From the NCBI GenBank assembly GCA_040394775.1, contig JBEBRN010000016.1, forward strand, positions 1-49,401: 49,401 nucleotides of DNA. The letters run 5' to 3'. Of the stretch, positions 7,469 through 15,525 are shown one piece after another; position 1 is the stretch's first letter; each line of letters starts with the position of its first letter. The notes under the pieces were generated by a model. The model saw nothing but the letters and a program-made list of their open reading frames with translations. It was not told the DNA's origin and made no database searches. The translations under genes and the position numbers were made by a program. This DNA is from 40-80 sp040394775. Lineage in GTDB: Bacteria > Bacteroidota > Bacteroidia > Flavobacteriales_D > Crocinitomicaceae.

Positions 7469-8979
7469 TGTTGAACAGATTTCATCCCTAATTCAAAACG
7501 CTTTAAACATTCTTCTTTTCCTAAGAATTCAGACACTTCAAACATACTCGGTCCTGTCATAGAAGCAGTCAAAACATAACGATACGGCAATAAAACCTGC
7601 CCTATTCCTACTCCTTTTTCTTCTACAAACACTTTAAACTTCCCTTCCAAATGAGCTGCCTCAAAGTTTGACTCTGCAGCTAACACTTCTTTCCATTCCG
7701 TTAAAAGAGCAGCTGTATTGTCTTTCCACTTTTTACTAATGATAGAGAAATCATACGTATCTGGCGTATTGAAAAGAAAACTTCCTTCGGTGATAATATC
7801 TTTCACAAACGTCGCTCTTTCTTTCACCAAACGACAAACGGTTGCTAATCTATCCAAAGGCATGTCTGTCGGCATTATCTCTTTTAACTGCGTTGCTAAT
7901 TCAGTATCTGCTGTATTTCTTAAATATTGTTGTTGGAACCAACGAGTTTTGTCAGCATCAAACTTAGAGCCTGACTTCCCTACTTTTTCAATTGTAAATG
8001 CTTCTTCCAATTCTTTCAGTGTAAACAACTCTTGATGTGTTCCTGGATTCCACCCTAAAAATGCCAACATATTTACAAATGCTTCTGGGAAATAGCCTTC
8101 TTCGCGGTAACCTGTGAATTTCTCTCCTTCTGCTGTATACCAGTCTATTGGAAAAACAGGAAAACCTAAACGGTCACCATCTCTTTTGGAAAGCTTACCA
8201 TTTCCATCGGGTTTTAATAATAAAGGTAAATGCGCAAATTGAGGTGCTTCCCAACCGAAATACTGATATAACAATATATGCATCGGAGCGGATGGCAACC
8301 ATTCTTCACCACGAATAACGTGAGAGATTTTCATGGTATGATCATCTACAATATTCGCTAAGTGATAAGTAGGCATTCCGTCAGATTTGAAAAGCACTTT
8401 ATCATCTAGGTTATTCGTATTAACAGAAACCCAACCACGTATCATATCTTCAAAACGAACCTCTTCGTTTCTAGGCATTTTCATACGGATCACGTATGGA
8501 TCTCCGTTTTCTAATTTTCTTTTTACCTCATCGGCTGGTAATGTTAATGCATTTTTCATCGACATACGTGTAACCGTATTATATTGCCAATTATGCATAC
8601 CCATTTCCTTTGCTGCTTCTCTCACAGCATCCAACTCTTCAGGTGTGTCAAAAGCATAATACGCTTTTCCGTTCGTTACCAATTCTTCCGCATAAGGACC
8701 GTACATTTCTTTTCGTTCCGATTGAATATAAGGACCATAGTCACCGCCAATACCTGGACCTTCTGTCGGATTGATGTGACACCACTTTAAGGATTCCATG
8801 ATATAATCTTGAGCACCCGGGACAAAACGAGTTTGATCGGTATCTTCAATTCGTATGATAAATGTTCCGTTATATTTCTTAGCGAATAAGTAATTGTATA
8901 GGGCCGTTCTCACTCCTCCAATATGTAAAGGACCAGTTGGTGATGGGGCAAAACGAACGCGTACTTCTTTATCTGACAT
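7465..8979 (-). CDS. gltX: Glutamate--tRNA ligase
   Basis: This class I aminoacyl-tRNA synthetase charges tRNA-Glu in the cytoplasm. The HIGH-type motif is PTGPLHIGGVRTAL near the N-terminus and the KMSKS-type motif is KLSKRDG near residue 260. The ATG at 8979 gives MSDKEVRVRFAPSPTG, the normal N-terminus of the family, and a length of 504 residues. A TTG six codons further upstream (8997) lies inside a TAAATTTG promoter box and is rejected. It is the first gene of a gltX-folB operon. Confidence 0.97.
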   Translation of the reverse strand: MSDKEVRVRFAPSPTGPLHIGGVRTALYNYLFAKKYNGTFIIRIEDTDQTRFVPGAQDYIMESLKWCHINPTEGPGIGGDYGPYIQSERKEMYGPYAEELVTNGKAYYAFDTPEELDAVREAAKEMGMHNWQYNTVTRMSMKNALTLPADEVKRKLENGDPYVIRMKMPRNEEVRFEDMIRGWVSVNTNNLDDKVLFKSDGMPTYHLANIVDDHTMKISHVIRGEEWLPSAPMHILLYQYFGWEAPQFAHLPLLLKPDGNGKLSKRDGDRLGFPVFPIDWYTAEGEKFTGYREEGYFPEAFVNMLAFLGWNPGTHQELFTLKELEEAFTIEKVGKSGSKFDADKTRWFQQQYLRNTADTELATQLKEIMPTDMPLDRLATVCRLVKERATFVKDIITEGSFLFNTPDTYDFSIISKKWKDNTAALLTEWKEVLAAESNFEAAHLEGKFKVFVEEKGVGIGQVLLPYRYVLTASMTGPSMFEVSEFLGKEECLKRFELGMKSVQQ

Positions 8980-8994
8980 TTTTATAATTTTCGA

Positions 8995-9002
8995 CAAATT
9001 TA
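8995..9002 (-). promoter_or_regulatory. Putative -7 box of gltX-folB
   Basis: TAAATTTG on the minus strand lies 15 bases before the gltX ATG. The predicted leader is about 10 bases. Positions 9003-9230 between the divergent genes hold no gene that I can see. Confidence 0.55.
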
Positions 9003-9230
9003 CACTAACATCTAATTATAAACAAGATTTGCATTTTTAAATACCAAAATAGCTGCTTTTTTAGTGTTCTTTTTGAAGAAAGATAGAAAATGAAGATAAT
9101 TTCCAACCTATCAAAGTAAAATTCAAATAGATAATCAGCAGTTCTACGATATAAATCAATCGATTCTATAATCGTTCATTAATAAATACCGATTTAGGGT
9201 TCAAAACTCAAATAATAGCAGGTATTTGGC

Positions 9231-9238
9231 TATCTTTG
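9231..9238 (+). promoter_or_regulatory. Putative -7 box of the SCO gene
   Basis: TATCTTTG matches TAnnTTTG and ends 10 bases before the ATG at 9249, implying a very short leader. No clear -33 box at normal spacing is visible. Confidence 0.5.
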
Positions 9239-9248
9239 AAATAAAAAA

Positions 9249-9920
9249 ATGCGCAATTTCATTTTAGTGGGTATCCTTACCTCCATAGGAATAATCATTG
9301 GTTATTTCGTTTTAAAACAGAATGTGGACACTAAATATTTACCTGTCATCAATCCGATTGATGTAGATAGTGAGATGGTTGACACGTCTTTACAAGATAA
9401 AGGATATGGTCATACGGTACAAAAATTTTCATTTATTGATCAGAACAATCAGACGATAACAGATGAAACAGTAAAGGGAAAAATATGGGTAGCAGAGTAT
9501 TTCTTCACTACGTGTAAATCGATTTGTCCCATTATGAATCAAGAAATGATGAAGGTACAGAAAGCGTTTAAAGATGATCAAGATGTAAAGATTTTAAGTT
9601 TCACTGTGGATCCAGAAGTTGATACACCAGCACAATTAAAAACATACGCCAAAGAACATCATTCACAAGACGGACAATGGTATTTCATAACGGGGAAAAA
9701 AGAAGAATTGTATGCATTTGCTCGTCAATCTATTTTCGTTCTAAAACCTGCCGAAGCAGCAAACTTAGGGGATGCAGGAAGTGATTTTATTCATACTAAT
9801 AACTTCGTTTTAGTCGATTGGGAAGGAAAAATAAGAGGTTATTACGACGGGACTAAAAGCAAAGAAGTAACTCAGCTCATTGCCGACATTCAACTATTAA
9901 AGAAAGAGCAGGAAGAATAG
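9249..9920 (+). CDS. SCO1/SenC family copper-binding protein
   Basis: The 223-residue protein has an N-terminal membrane anchor (residues 3-21) and a thioredoxin-like domain facing the periplasm. The copper-site motif FFTTCKSICPIM carries Cys89 and Cys93, and the ligand His is probably His182 in DFIHTNNFVLVD. Family knowledge: SCO proteins deliver copper to the CuA centre of cytochrome c oxidase or act as thiol oxidoreductases. No oxidase genes are in the window. It is divergent from gltX and followed by the DUF6340 lipoprotein after 84 bases. Confidence 0.93.
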   Translation: MRNFILVGILTSIGIIIGYFVLKQNVDTKYLPVINPIDVDSEMVDTSLQDKGYGHTVQKFSFIDQNNQTITDETVKGKIWVAEYFFTTCKSICPIMNQEMMKVQKAFKDDQDVKILSFTVDPEVDTPAQLKTYAKEHHSQDGQWYFITGKKEELYAFARQSIFVLKPAEAANLGDAGSDFIHTNNFVLVDWEGKIRGYYDGTKSKEVTQLIADIQLLKKEQEE

Positions 9921-10004
9921 TCTATTACCAGCTAGAGATGACTCGCTATTCTATCTCAATTTTGTGGTACGATAAATGTATATTTCAGAACAAATTATAA
10001 GTCG

Positions 10005-10982
10005 ATGACTAAAAAATTAATCTTGAGCATTACGCTTATAAGTATTTTATCAAGTTGCATGACTTCTTTCCGAATCACGGTTCAGAAACCAGCTATAATT
10101 GATTTGCCAAACGATGTCAAAAAATTAGTCGTTATAAATAACACCACCAAAGATAAGATGACTGTTGTTGGCGTAATAGATGGCGTTCTATCGGGCGAGC
10201 AAGTAGATGGTGATAAAACAGCAGCTGAAGTATTTCCAGATGGCGTAATGGAATCGTTAAGGCATGGGGGATTTGAGGTTGAAAGAGTACATACAACACT
10301 TGTTAAGGACAAAAACGGTAGATTCAACCCACTTTCCTTGGACTCTATTTTCAATGAAAACAATGCACAAGCAGCTATCATTCTCACTAATTTTGATTCA
10401 GACGCCCCCATAGGTGGTGTTGTTTTAGGAAATGCATTAGGGCAATCTCAAAGCACATTAACAGGGAGAGCAACAATTAATGCGTATTGCCAAAATAATC
10501 TTAGCATTGAAAATATACTAGTTACACAACGCTTTTACATTCCTACTTCAGGAAGCATGAATCCTTTAGCTCTCCTACAAGATGTTGTCAATAAGCGAAA
10601 ATGGTATGGTGATTTAGGCCGAGCGACAGGTGCGACGGCAGGGTCTTATTTTTATGCTCCTTGGGTTTGGACTAACAGAGAGTTCTACAATAAAGGAAGT
10701 AAGGATTTACGTCGAGCTAAATCGATGATTCGTTTCGGAAATTGGGATATTGCAGAGAAGAAACTAACGCCACTTTTGGAAAGTCCAAAGGAAAAAGTGA
10801 GAGCAAGAGCTTCCTTTAATTTAGCGTTGGTATACGAAGGTCAAGGACGATTGGATACTGCGATTGCAATGGCAGAAAGGTCAGCGTTGGAATTCAACTG
10901 TAAGAAAGCCCCTAGTTATCTGCAAACATTAAAGTATCGTTTGAAAGATGTAGAACGGATTGAGTGGCAGGAACAGAATTAA
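10005..10982 (+). CDS. DUF6340-type lipoprotein
   Basis: The 325-residue protein has a lipoprotein signal peptide with lipobox ILSSC (Cys18), so it is probably anchored in the outer or inner membrane. The core includes KKLVVINNTT, AAIILTNFDSD and YFYAPWVWTNREFYNKGSKDLRRA. The C-terminal third looks like TPR-type helices (WDIAEKKLTPLL, ARASFNLALVYEGQGRLDTAIAMAERSA). I match it to the Bacteroidota DUF6340 family from memory; no function is known to me. It probably has its own promoter or reads through from the SCO gene. Confidence 0.7.
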   Translation: MTKKLILSITLISILSSCMTSFRITVQKPAIIDLPNDVKKLVVINNTTKDKMTVVGVIDGVLSGEQVDGDKTAAEVFPDGVMESLRHGGFEVERVHTTLVKDKNGRFNPLSLDSIFNENNAQAAIILTNFDSDAPIGGVVLGNALGQSQSTLTGRATINAYCQNNLSIENILVTQRFYIPTSGSMNPLALLQDVVNKRKWYGDLGRATGATAGSYFYAPWVWTNREFYNKGSKDLRRAKSMIRFGNWDIAEKKLTPLLESPKEKVRARASFNLALVYEGQGRLDTAIAMAERSALEFNCKKAPSYLQTLKYRLKDVERIEWQEQN

Positions 10983-10993
10983 TTTGTATAATC

Positions 10994-11083
10994 AGCAGGA
11001 TTACAAATCCTGCTAATCTACAAATCCTGCTAATCTACAAATCCTGCTAATCTACAAATCCTGCTAATCTACAAATCCTGCGG
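10994..11083. repeat. 17-bp tandem repeat built from a REP core
   Basis: AGCAGGATT-ACA-AATCCTGCT (10994-11014) is a 9-bp-stem hairpin. Its right arm is then repeated: TACAAATCCTGC recurs at 11002, 11019, 11036, 11053 and 11070, an exact 17-bp period with five copies. The core is the same as in the REP arrays at 22.4 and 23.15 kb. Confidence 0.85.
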
Positions 11084-11086
11084 AAT

Positions 11087-11127
11087 AAAAAAATAGCTAG
11101 CATTCAATTGAATACTAGCTATTTTTT
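11087..11127. terminator. Bidirectional terminator between convergent genes
   Basis: A long hairpin has stem AAAAAATAGCTAG against CTAGCTATTTTTT with one mismatch, and the inner palindrome ATTCAATTGAAT. It lies between the convergent DUF6340 and PPIase genes, with T-runs in both directions. Confidence 0.85.
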
Positions 11128-11141
11128 ATTTGAAATTTAAA

Positions 11142-13094
11142 TTACTTCAAGTTGTATAAAATATCAGTATGAACTATTACTGGGTATTTTGCTTTTAATT
11201 CGCTCAACCAAGTTTCCTCCAAGTAATTCTGATATTCAGAAATCACTAATCCACGACATTCAGATAATTCTTTAGGCATAGGTGCAATAATTTCGTCAAC
11301 GTACACCACATACGTTTTTCCATTGAACTCATAAGGTTTGTTCAATCCTTTTGTGAATTCATGACCTTCTAAAAACGGAGTAGATGTTAATTCGTATTTG
11401 TTTGTTTTTACTTTTAAGTTCAACTCTGAAACTTTGTTGATTTCATTGATGATGGTCTTAGAAGAGATGGTATCGTTTTTAGCAATCATACCATAAACTT
11501 GAGTTCCTACATTCTCATTTAAGCACTCGTAGACAAAAGCATCAATTCGTTTTCCCCAAGTGTACTTGTCTTTGTTAGACTCGAAGAAACTCATCAATCC
11601 AACTGTATCTCTAGAAGCTTTATTCCATACTTCATTACTCATTATCTCAAATAACAACACACCGTCATGGTATTCGTTCATCAATAATCTAAAATCAGGA
11701 TATTTGGTTTCTAATAAGCTTCTTTCGTATTCTAAAATCTCATTCTTCTCCCAGTTTTTGTAGTGTTCGTCTACGATTTCTTTGAAACTTCCATTACGAA
11801 CAAACTTACTATTTTCAATGATGTATTGAGCAAATTGTTTTTGAGTAAATGGCTTTTTATTTAAAACAAACAGCGGTTTATCCGTTGATAAATTACTTAA
11901 GTCAAAGTTATTTTTGAAATAGCTAGAATCTATATTATCATAAAACCATTTTAGATTTTTAGCTGTATAGTTTTTGTATTTATATTCTTTTTTCAACTTA
12001 GCGATGAATGAATGTTGAGTAACGTTTGCTCTTTCATCTTTACTCACTTTATTCTCAATATCTTTTTTCAGTTCATCAAAAGTACCAAGTGGCTTCAAGT
12101 CTATACGCTTAATGATATGATACCCAAAATCTGTTTTTATAGGCTCAGAAACATCTCCGTTATTTTTCAAATCAAATGCTGCATTTTCAAACGCTGGAAT
12201 CATACGAGTGGTTGTTCCTGATCCAAAAGCAGGTAATTCACCCCCTTTTGTAGCAGATTGTGTGTCGTCTGAGAATTTCTCTGCAAGTGATGCGAAGTCT
12301 TCTCCAGCTTTCGCTTTTTCATAAATTTCGAATGCTCTCTTACGAGCTGCTTCTTGGTCTTCTTCTGTTGAATTCTTACCAGTAGCAATCATGATATGCG
12401 CCGTTCTAATCGTCCCTCTAGCTGGACGAACATCCGTCACTTCTAGAATATGGTATCCATAACGCGTACGGATTATTTTTGAAATTTTTCCCTTCGGAGT
12501 CGTGTAGGCAGCCTCTTCGAAAGGATAGACCATTTGAAAAGCAGTAAAGTATCCTAAATCACCTCCGTTATAAGCCACACTAGGATCATCTGAACCTCCT
12601 GTTGAACGTGCGACTGTTTCAAAATCTTCGCCTGCCTCAATACGCTTCTTTAAAGCTTGTATCTTTTTATACGCGATTAAGGTATCTTCAGGAGTTGGTT
12701 TTGGCGCCAATTTAATCAATATGTGTGATGCTCTCACTTCATTTTTCAATCGATCATAGGCCTGTTTTGCCAAGTTCTCCTGCATCGATTTGTCTGTCAA
12801 ATACGGTTGAGAAAGTGTGTTTTTATATCCTGCCAATTCTCGCTCCAATTTTGGAATCGTATCATAGCCTTCATTTTCCGCTTCTACTACTTTAAGTTTG
12901 AACTTCGTGAAGATGTCCACATAATCATCCATTGATTTTTTGTCAAACTTTGGATTTTCATTGTTCTTCAAATAAATCTGAAGAAATTCAGACTTTGTTA
13001 CTTTGTTTCCACCTACTTCTAATACAACTGGATCTTTTTGAGCAAAGATGATTGTTGTTGCAAGTAAACTTAGTGTTACGACTATTCTCTTCAT
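11142..13094 (-). CDS. Periplasmic peptidyl-prolyl isomerase (parvulin/SurA-PpiC type)
   Basis: The 650-residue exported protein has a signal peptide (MKRIVVTLSLLATTIIFAQ), an N-terminal chaperone-like helical part, and two parvulin domains. The first runs at about 115-222 (RASHILIK, GGDLGYF, TRYGYHILEV) and the second at about 228-335 (RTAHIMIA, GGELPAF, TDFGYHIIK). The C-terminal 300 residues are less conserved. Family knowledge: such proteins assist folding of outer-membrane proteins in the periplasm. The gene starts 13 bases after guaB on the same strand, so it is probably read from the guaB promoter. The usual Bacteroidota homologues are this long, so no truncation is suspected. Confidence 0.9.
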   Translation of the reverse strand: MKRIVVTLSLLATTIIFAQKDPVVLEVGGNKVTKSEFLQIYLKNNENPKFDKKSMDDYVDIFTKFKLKVVEAENEGYDTIPKLERELAGYKNTLSQPYLTDKSMQENLAKQAYDRLKNEVRASHILIKLAPKPTPEDTLIAYKKIQALKKRIEAGEDFETVARSTGGSDDPSVAYNGGDLGYFTAFQMVYPFEEAAYTTPKGKISKIIRTRYGYHILEVTDVRPARGTIRTAHIMIATGKNSTEEDQEAARKRAFEIYEKAKAGEDFASLAEKFSDDTQSATKGGELPAFGSGTTTRMIPAFENAAFDLKNNGDVSEPIKTDFGYHIIKRIDLKPLGTFDELKKDIENKVSKDERANVTQHSFIAKLKKEYKYKNYTAKNLKWFYDNIDSSYFKNNFDLSNLSTDKPLFVLNKKPFTQKQFAQYIIENSKFVRNGSFKEIVDEHYKNWEKNEILEYERSLLETKYPDFRLLMNEYHDGVLLFEIMSNEVWNKASRDTVGLMSFFESNKDKYTWGKRIDAFVYECLNENVGTQVYGMIAKNDTISSKTIINEINKVSELNLKVKTNKYELTSTPFLEGHEFTKGLNKPYEFNGKTYVVYVDEIIAPMPKELSECRGLVISEYQNYLEETWLSELKAKYPVIVHTDILYNLK

Positions 13095-13107
13095 TTTTTA
13101 GTTTTGA

Positions 13108-14580
13108 TTATTTTATACTGTAATTTGGTGCTTCTCTTGTGATGGTAATATCGTGAGGATGAGATTCACGCATACCAGCATTTGTAATACGGATAAACTT
13201 AGAACCTTGTAGTTTGTCAATCGTTGGAGCGCCACAATATCCCATTCCAGCACGAATTCCTCCAATGATTTGGTAAACGACTTCAAACAAATGCCCTTTG
13301 TAAGGTACTCTTCCAGAAATTCCTTCTGGCACTAATTTCTTTACATCGTCTTCTTCTGCTTGGAAATAACGGTCTTTAGATCCTTTTTGCATCGCTTCTA
13401 AAGATCCCATTCCACGGTATGTTTTATATTTTCTTCCTTCATAAAGTGTCGTTTCACCTGGTGATTCTTCTGTTCCTGCAAGCATTGAACCAATCATAAT
13501 GGTATCTGCACCAGCTGCTAACGCCTTCACCATATCACCTGTATAACGAATTCCACCATCAGCGATAATTGGAACACCAGTTCCTTCAAGTGCTAGAGCA
13601 ACATCGTTAATAGCTGTTAATTGAGGAACACCCACTCCTGCAATAACACGCGTAGTACAAATAGAACCAGGACCAATACCTACTTTTACAGCATCAGCAC
13701 CAGCTTCTACTAGATATTTAGCTGCTTCTCCTGTGGCAATATTTCCTACAATAACATCTAATTTGGGGAATTTCGATTTTACTTCTTTTAGTTTTGTGAC
13801 TACTCCCTGTGTATGACCGTGAGCAGTATCAATCACCACAGCATCAACGCCTGCTTTTGCTAATGCAGTAACACGTTCAATTGTATCGTTTGTCACACCA
13901 ACAGCTGCTGCAACACGTAAACGACCAAAACTATCTTTGTTAGAATTAGGGTGAATTTTAACTTTAATGATATCTCTGTAAGTTATAAGACCTATTAAAC
14001 GGTAATCTTTATCCACTACCGGCAATTTTTCGATTTTGTTTTCCTGCAGGATACTTTCTGCTTTTGACAAATCCGTTCCGCTTGATGTTGTAATAATATT
14101 TTTACTAGTCATTACCTCAATAATAGGACGATTAACGTTCTTTTCAAATCGTAAATCCCTGTTAGTAACGATTCCTTTTAGTATTTTATTGCTATCAACT
14201 ACTGGAATTCCACCAATTTTATGTTCTCTCATTAATTCCAACGCATCTTTCACGATACATGTTTCTGAAAGCGTTAACGGGTCAATGATCATTCCACTTT
14301 CCGAACGTTTCACTTTTCTAACCTCAAGTGCCTGCTCTTCAATGGTCATATTTTTATGGATGACACCAATTCCACCTTGTTGTGCCATCGCTATTGCCAT
14401 GCTAGATTCCGTTACGGTATCCATTGCAGCTGAAATGACAGGAACATTTAAGGTGATATTTCTAGTAAATTTTGTCTTTAAGCTCACTTCTTTAGGTAAG
14501 ACCTCAGAATAGGCGGGAACTAATAATACATCATCGAAGGTCAATCCCTCCTTAGCATTTGTTAGATTTGAAAGTGTCAT
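13108..14580 (-). CDS. guaB: IMP dehydrogenase
   Basis: This 490-residue enzyme oxidises IMP to XMP with NAD+, the rate-limiting step of GMP synthesis. The N-terminal barrel part begins with LTFDDVLLVPAYSEVLP. Two CBS domains lie at about 95-205 (KIGGIPVVDS, EKLPVVDKDYRLIGLIT). The catalytic loop GPGSICTTR has Cys308. IIADGGIRYTGDMVKALAAGA is the phosphate-binding part, and the MGSLEAMQKGSKDRYFQ flap and C-terminal GGIRAGMGYCG are all present. It is the first gene of a guaB-PPIase unit with a TAAATTTG box upstream. Confidence 0.98.
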   Translation of the reverse strand: MTLSNLTNAKEGLTFDDVLLVPAYSEVLPKEVSLKTKFTRNITLNVPVISAAMDTVTESSMAIAMAQQGGIGVIHKNMTIEEQALEVRKVKRSESGMIIDPLTLSETCIVKDALELMREHKIGGIPVVDSNKILKGIVTNRDLRFEKNVNRPIIEVMTSKNIITTSSGTDLSKAESILQENKIEKLPVVDKDYRLIGLITYRDIIKVKIHPNSNKDSFGRLRVAAAVGVTNDTIERVTALAKAGVDAVVIDTAHGHTQGVVTKLKEVKSKFPKLDVIVGNIATGEAAKYLVEAGADAVKVGIGPGSICTTRVIAGVGVPQLTAINDVALALEGTGVPIIADGGIRYTGDMVKALAAGADTIMIGSMLAGTEESPGETTLYEGRKYKTYRGMGSLEAMQKGSKDRYFQAEEDDVKKLVPEGISGRVPYKGHLFEVVYQIIGGIRAGMGYCGAPTIDKLQGSKFIRITNAGMRESHPHDITITREAPNYSIK

Positions 14581-14607
14581 TGAACTTATTTTTTATGTAA
14601 ATTCTTG

Positions 14608-14615
14608 CAAATTTA
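14608..14615 (-). promoter_or_regulatory. Putative -7 box of guaB
   Basis: TAAATTTG on the minus strand lies 27 bases before the guaB ATG. The stretch 14616-14754 behind it is purine-rich spacer with repeated GAGAATGA-like words and no credible gene. Confidence 0.5.
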
Positions 14616-14754
14616 AGAATTTTCTATACCAAAAGGAAATAATAAGAGGTGTATCGAAAATATTTTAACTAAAAAAAAATAAGAAAGGATAAGAATAAAA
14701 GAGAGAATGAGAGTGAGAGCTAGAATCAGAATCGAGAATGAAACAAAAGAACGA

Positions 14755-15477
14755 TTAGCCTCTGGAGAATTCGGATAGTAAAATAGCAGTTGCAATACCG
14801 ACATTGAGGGATTCGGCTTCGCCAAATTTAGGAATCGTCAGCGCCTGTGTGACAAGTGGAAGTAATTCTGGACGGATACCATTTCCTTCATTCCCCATCA
14901 CTAAAATTCCTTTTCGTTGAAGTGTCTTTGTATAAATATTTTCACCATTGAGTAGTGCCCCATAAATTGGTAAATCACTTTTCGTTAAAAAATCAGCTAA
15001 TTCCACATAATGCATCTGAATACGAAAAATAGATCCCATGGATGCCTGAACTACTTTTGGGTTATAGCAATCTACACAATCGCTGGAACAAATGATTTGA
15101 TGGATTCCAAACCAATCAGCCAATCGAATAATGGTTCCTAAATTTCCAGGATCTTGAATACCGTCTAGTGCTAAATAAAAATGGGTAGATTCAATTTTAT
15201 CTGTTATTTGACGCATCACCGCAATAGCTTTATTAGGTGTTGAAAGTGATGAAATCTGCTTCAATTCTCGCTCAGTGACGATTTCAATGGCAATTCCTGC
15301 TGAAATAAATTCATTCGCTAACTGTTCCAAACAATACACTTTTACAACCGCATCTTTCGCCCATTCAATGGCCTCCGCGACTATTTTTTCCCCTTCAACC
15401 ACAAACTCATTATACGTATTACGGTATTTTTTATGATGTAAACTGGTCAAATGTTTGATAGTATTTTTTGAAAGCAT
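14755..15477 (-). CDS. TrmH/SpoU family RNA 2'-O-methyltransferase
   Basis: The 240-residue protein has an N-terminal RNA-binding substrate domain (residues 1-85, including HKKYRNTYNEFVVEGEKIVAEA) and a SPOUT knot domain. SPOUT motif 1 is LDGIQDPGNLGTIIRLADWFGI, motif 2 is LVMGNEGNGI and motif 3 is IPKFGEAESLNVGIATAILL. It would use S-adenosylmethionine to methylate a ribose in rRNA or tRNA; RlmB-like specificity is possible but cannot be fixed from sequence. It is divergent from tamL with less than 50 bases between them. Confidence 0.92.
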   Translation of the reverse strand: MLSKNTIKHLTSLHHKKYRNTYNEFVVEGEKIVAEAIEWAKDAVVKVYCLEQLANEFISAGIAIEIVTERELKQISSLSTPNKAIAVMRQITDKIESTHFYLALDGIQDPGNLGTIIRLADWFGIHQIICSSDCVDCYNPKVVQASMGSIFRIQMHYVELADFLTKSDLPIYGALLNGENIYTKTLQRKGILVMGNEGNGIRPELLPLVTQALTIPKFGEAESLNVGIATAILLSEFSRG

Positions 15478-15499
15478 CTTAGCTACAGTTATTAATTAT

Positions 15500-15507
15500 T
15501 ATTTTTG
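15500..15507 (+). promoter_or_regulatory. Putative -7 box of tamL
   Basis: TATTTTTG matches the consensus. Its last three bases form an in-frame TTG that extends the reading frame but would be at the promoter rather than in the message. Confidence 0.45.
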
Positions 15508-15525
15508 TTTTTTATTTTCAACAAG

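Noticed and set aside
14613..14825. 70-residue minus-strand frame beside guaB
   Set aside because: It overlaps the end of the SpoU methyltransferase in another frame and its remaining part is low-complexity purine-rich spacer; no signal or family is visible.
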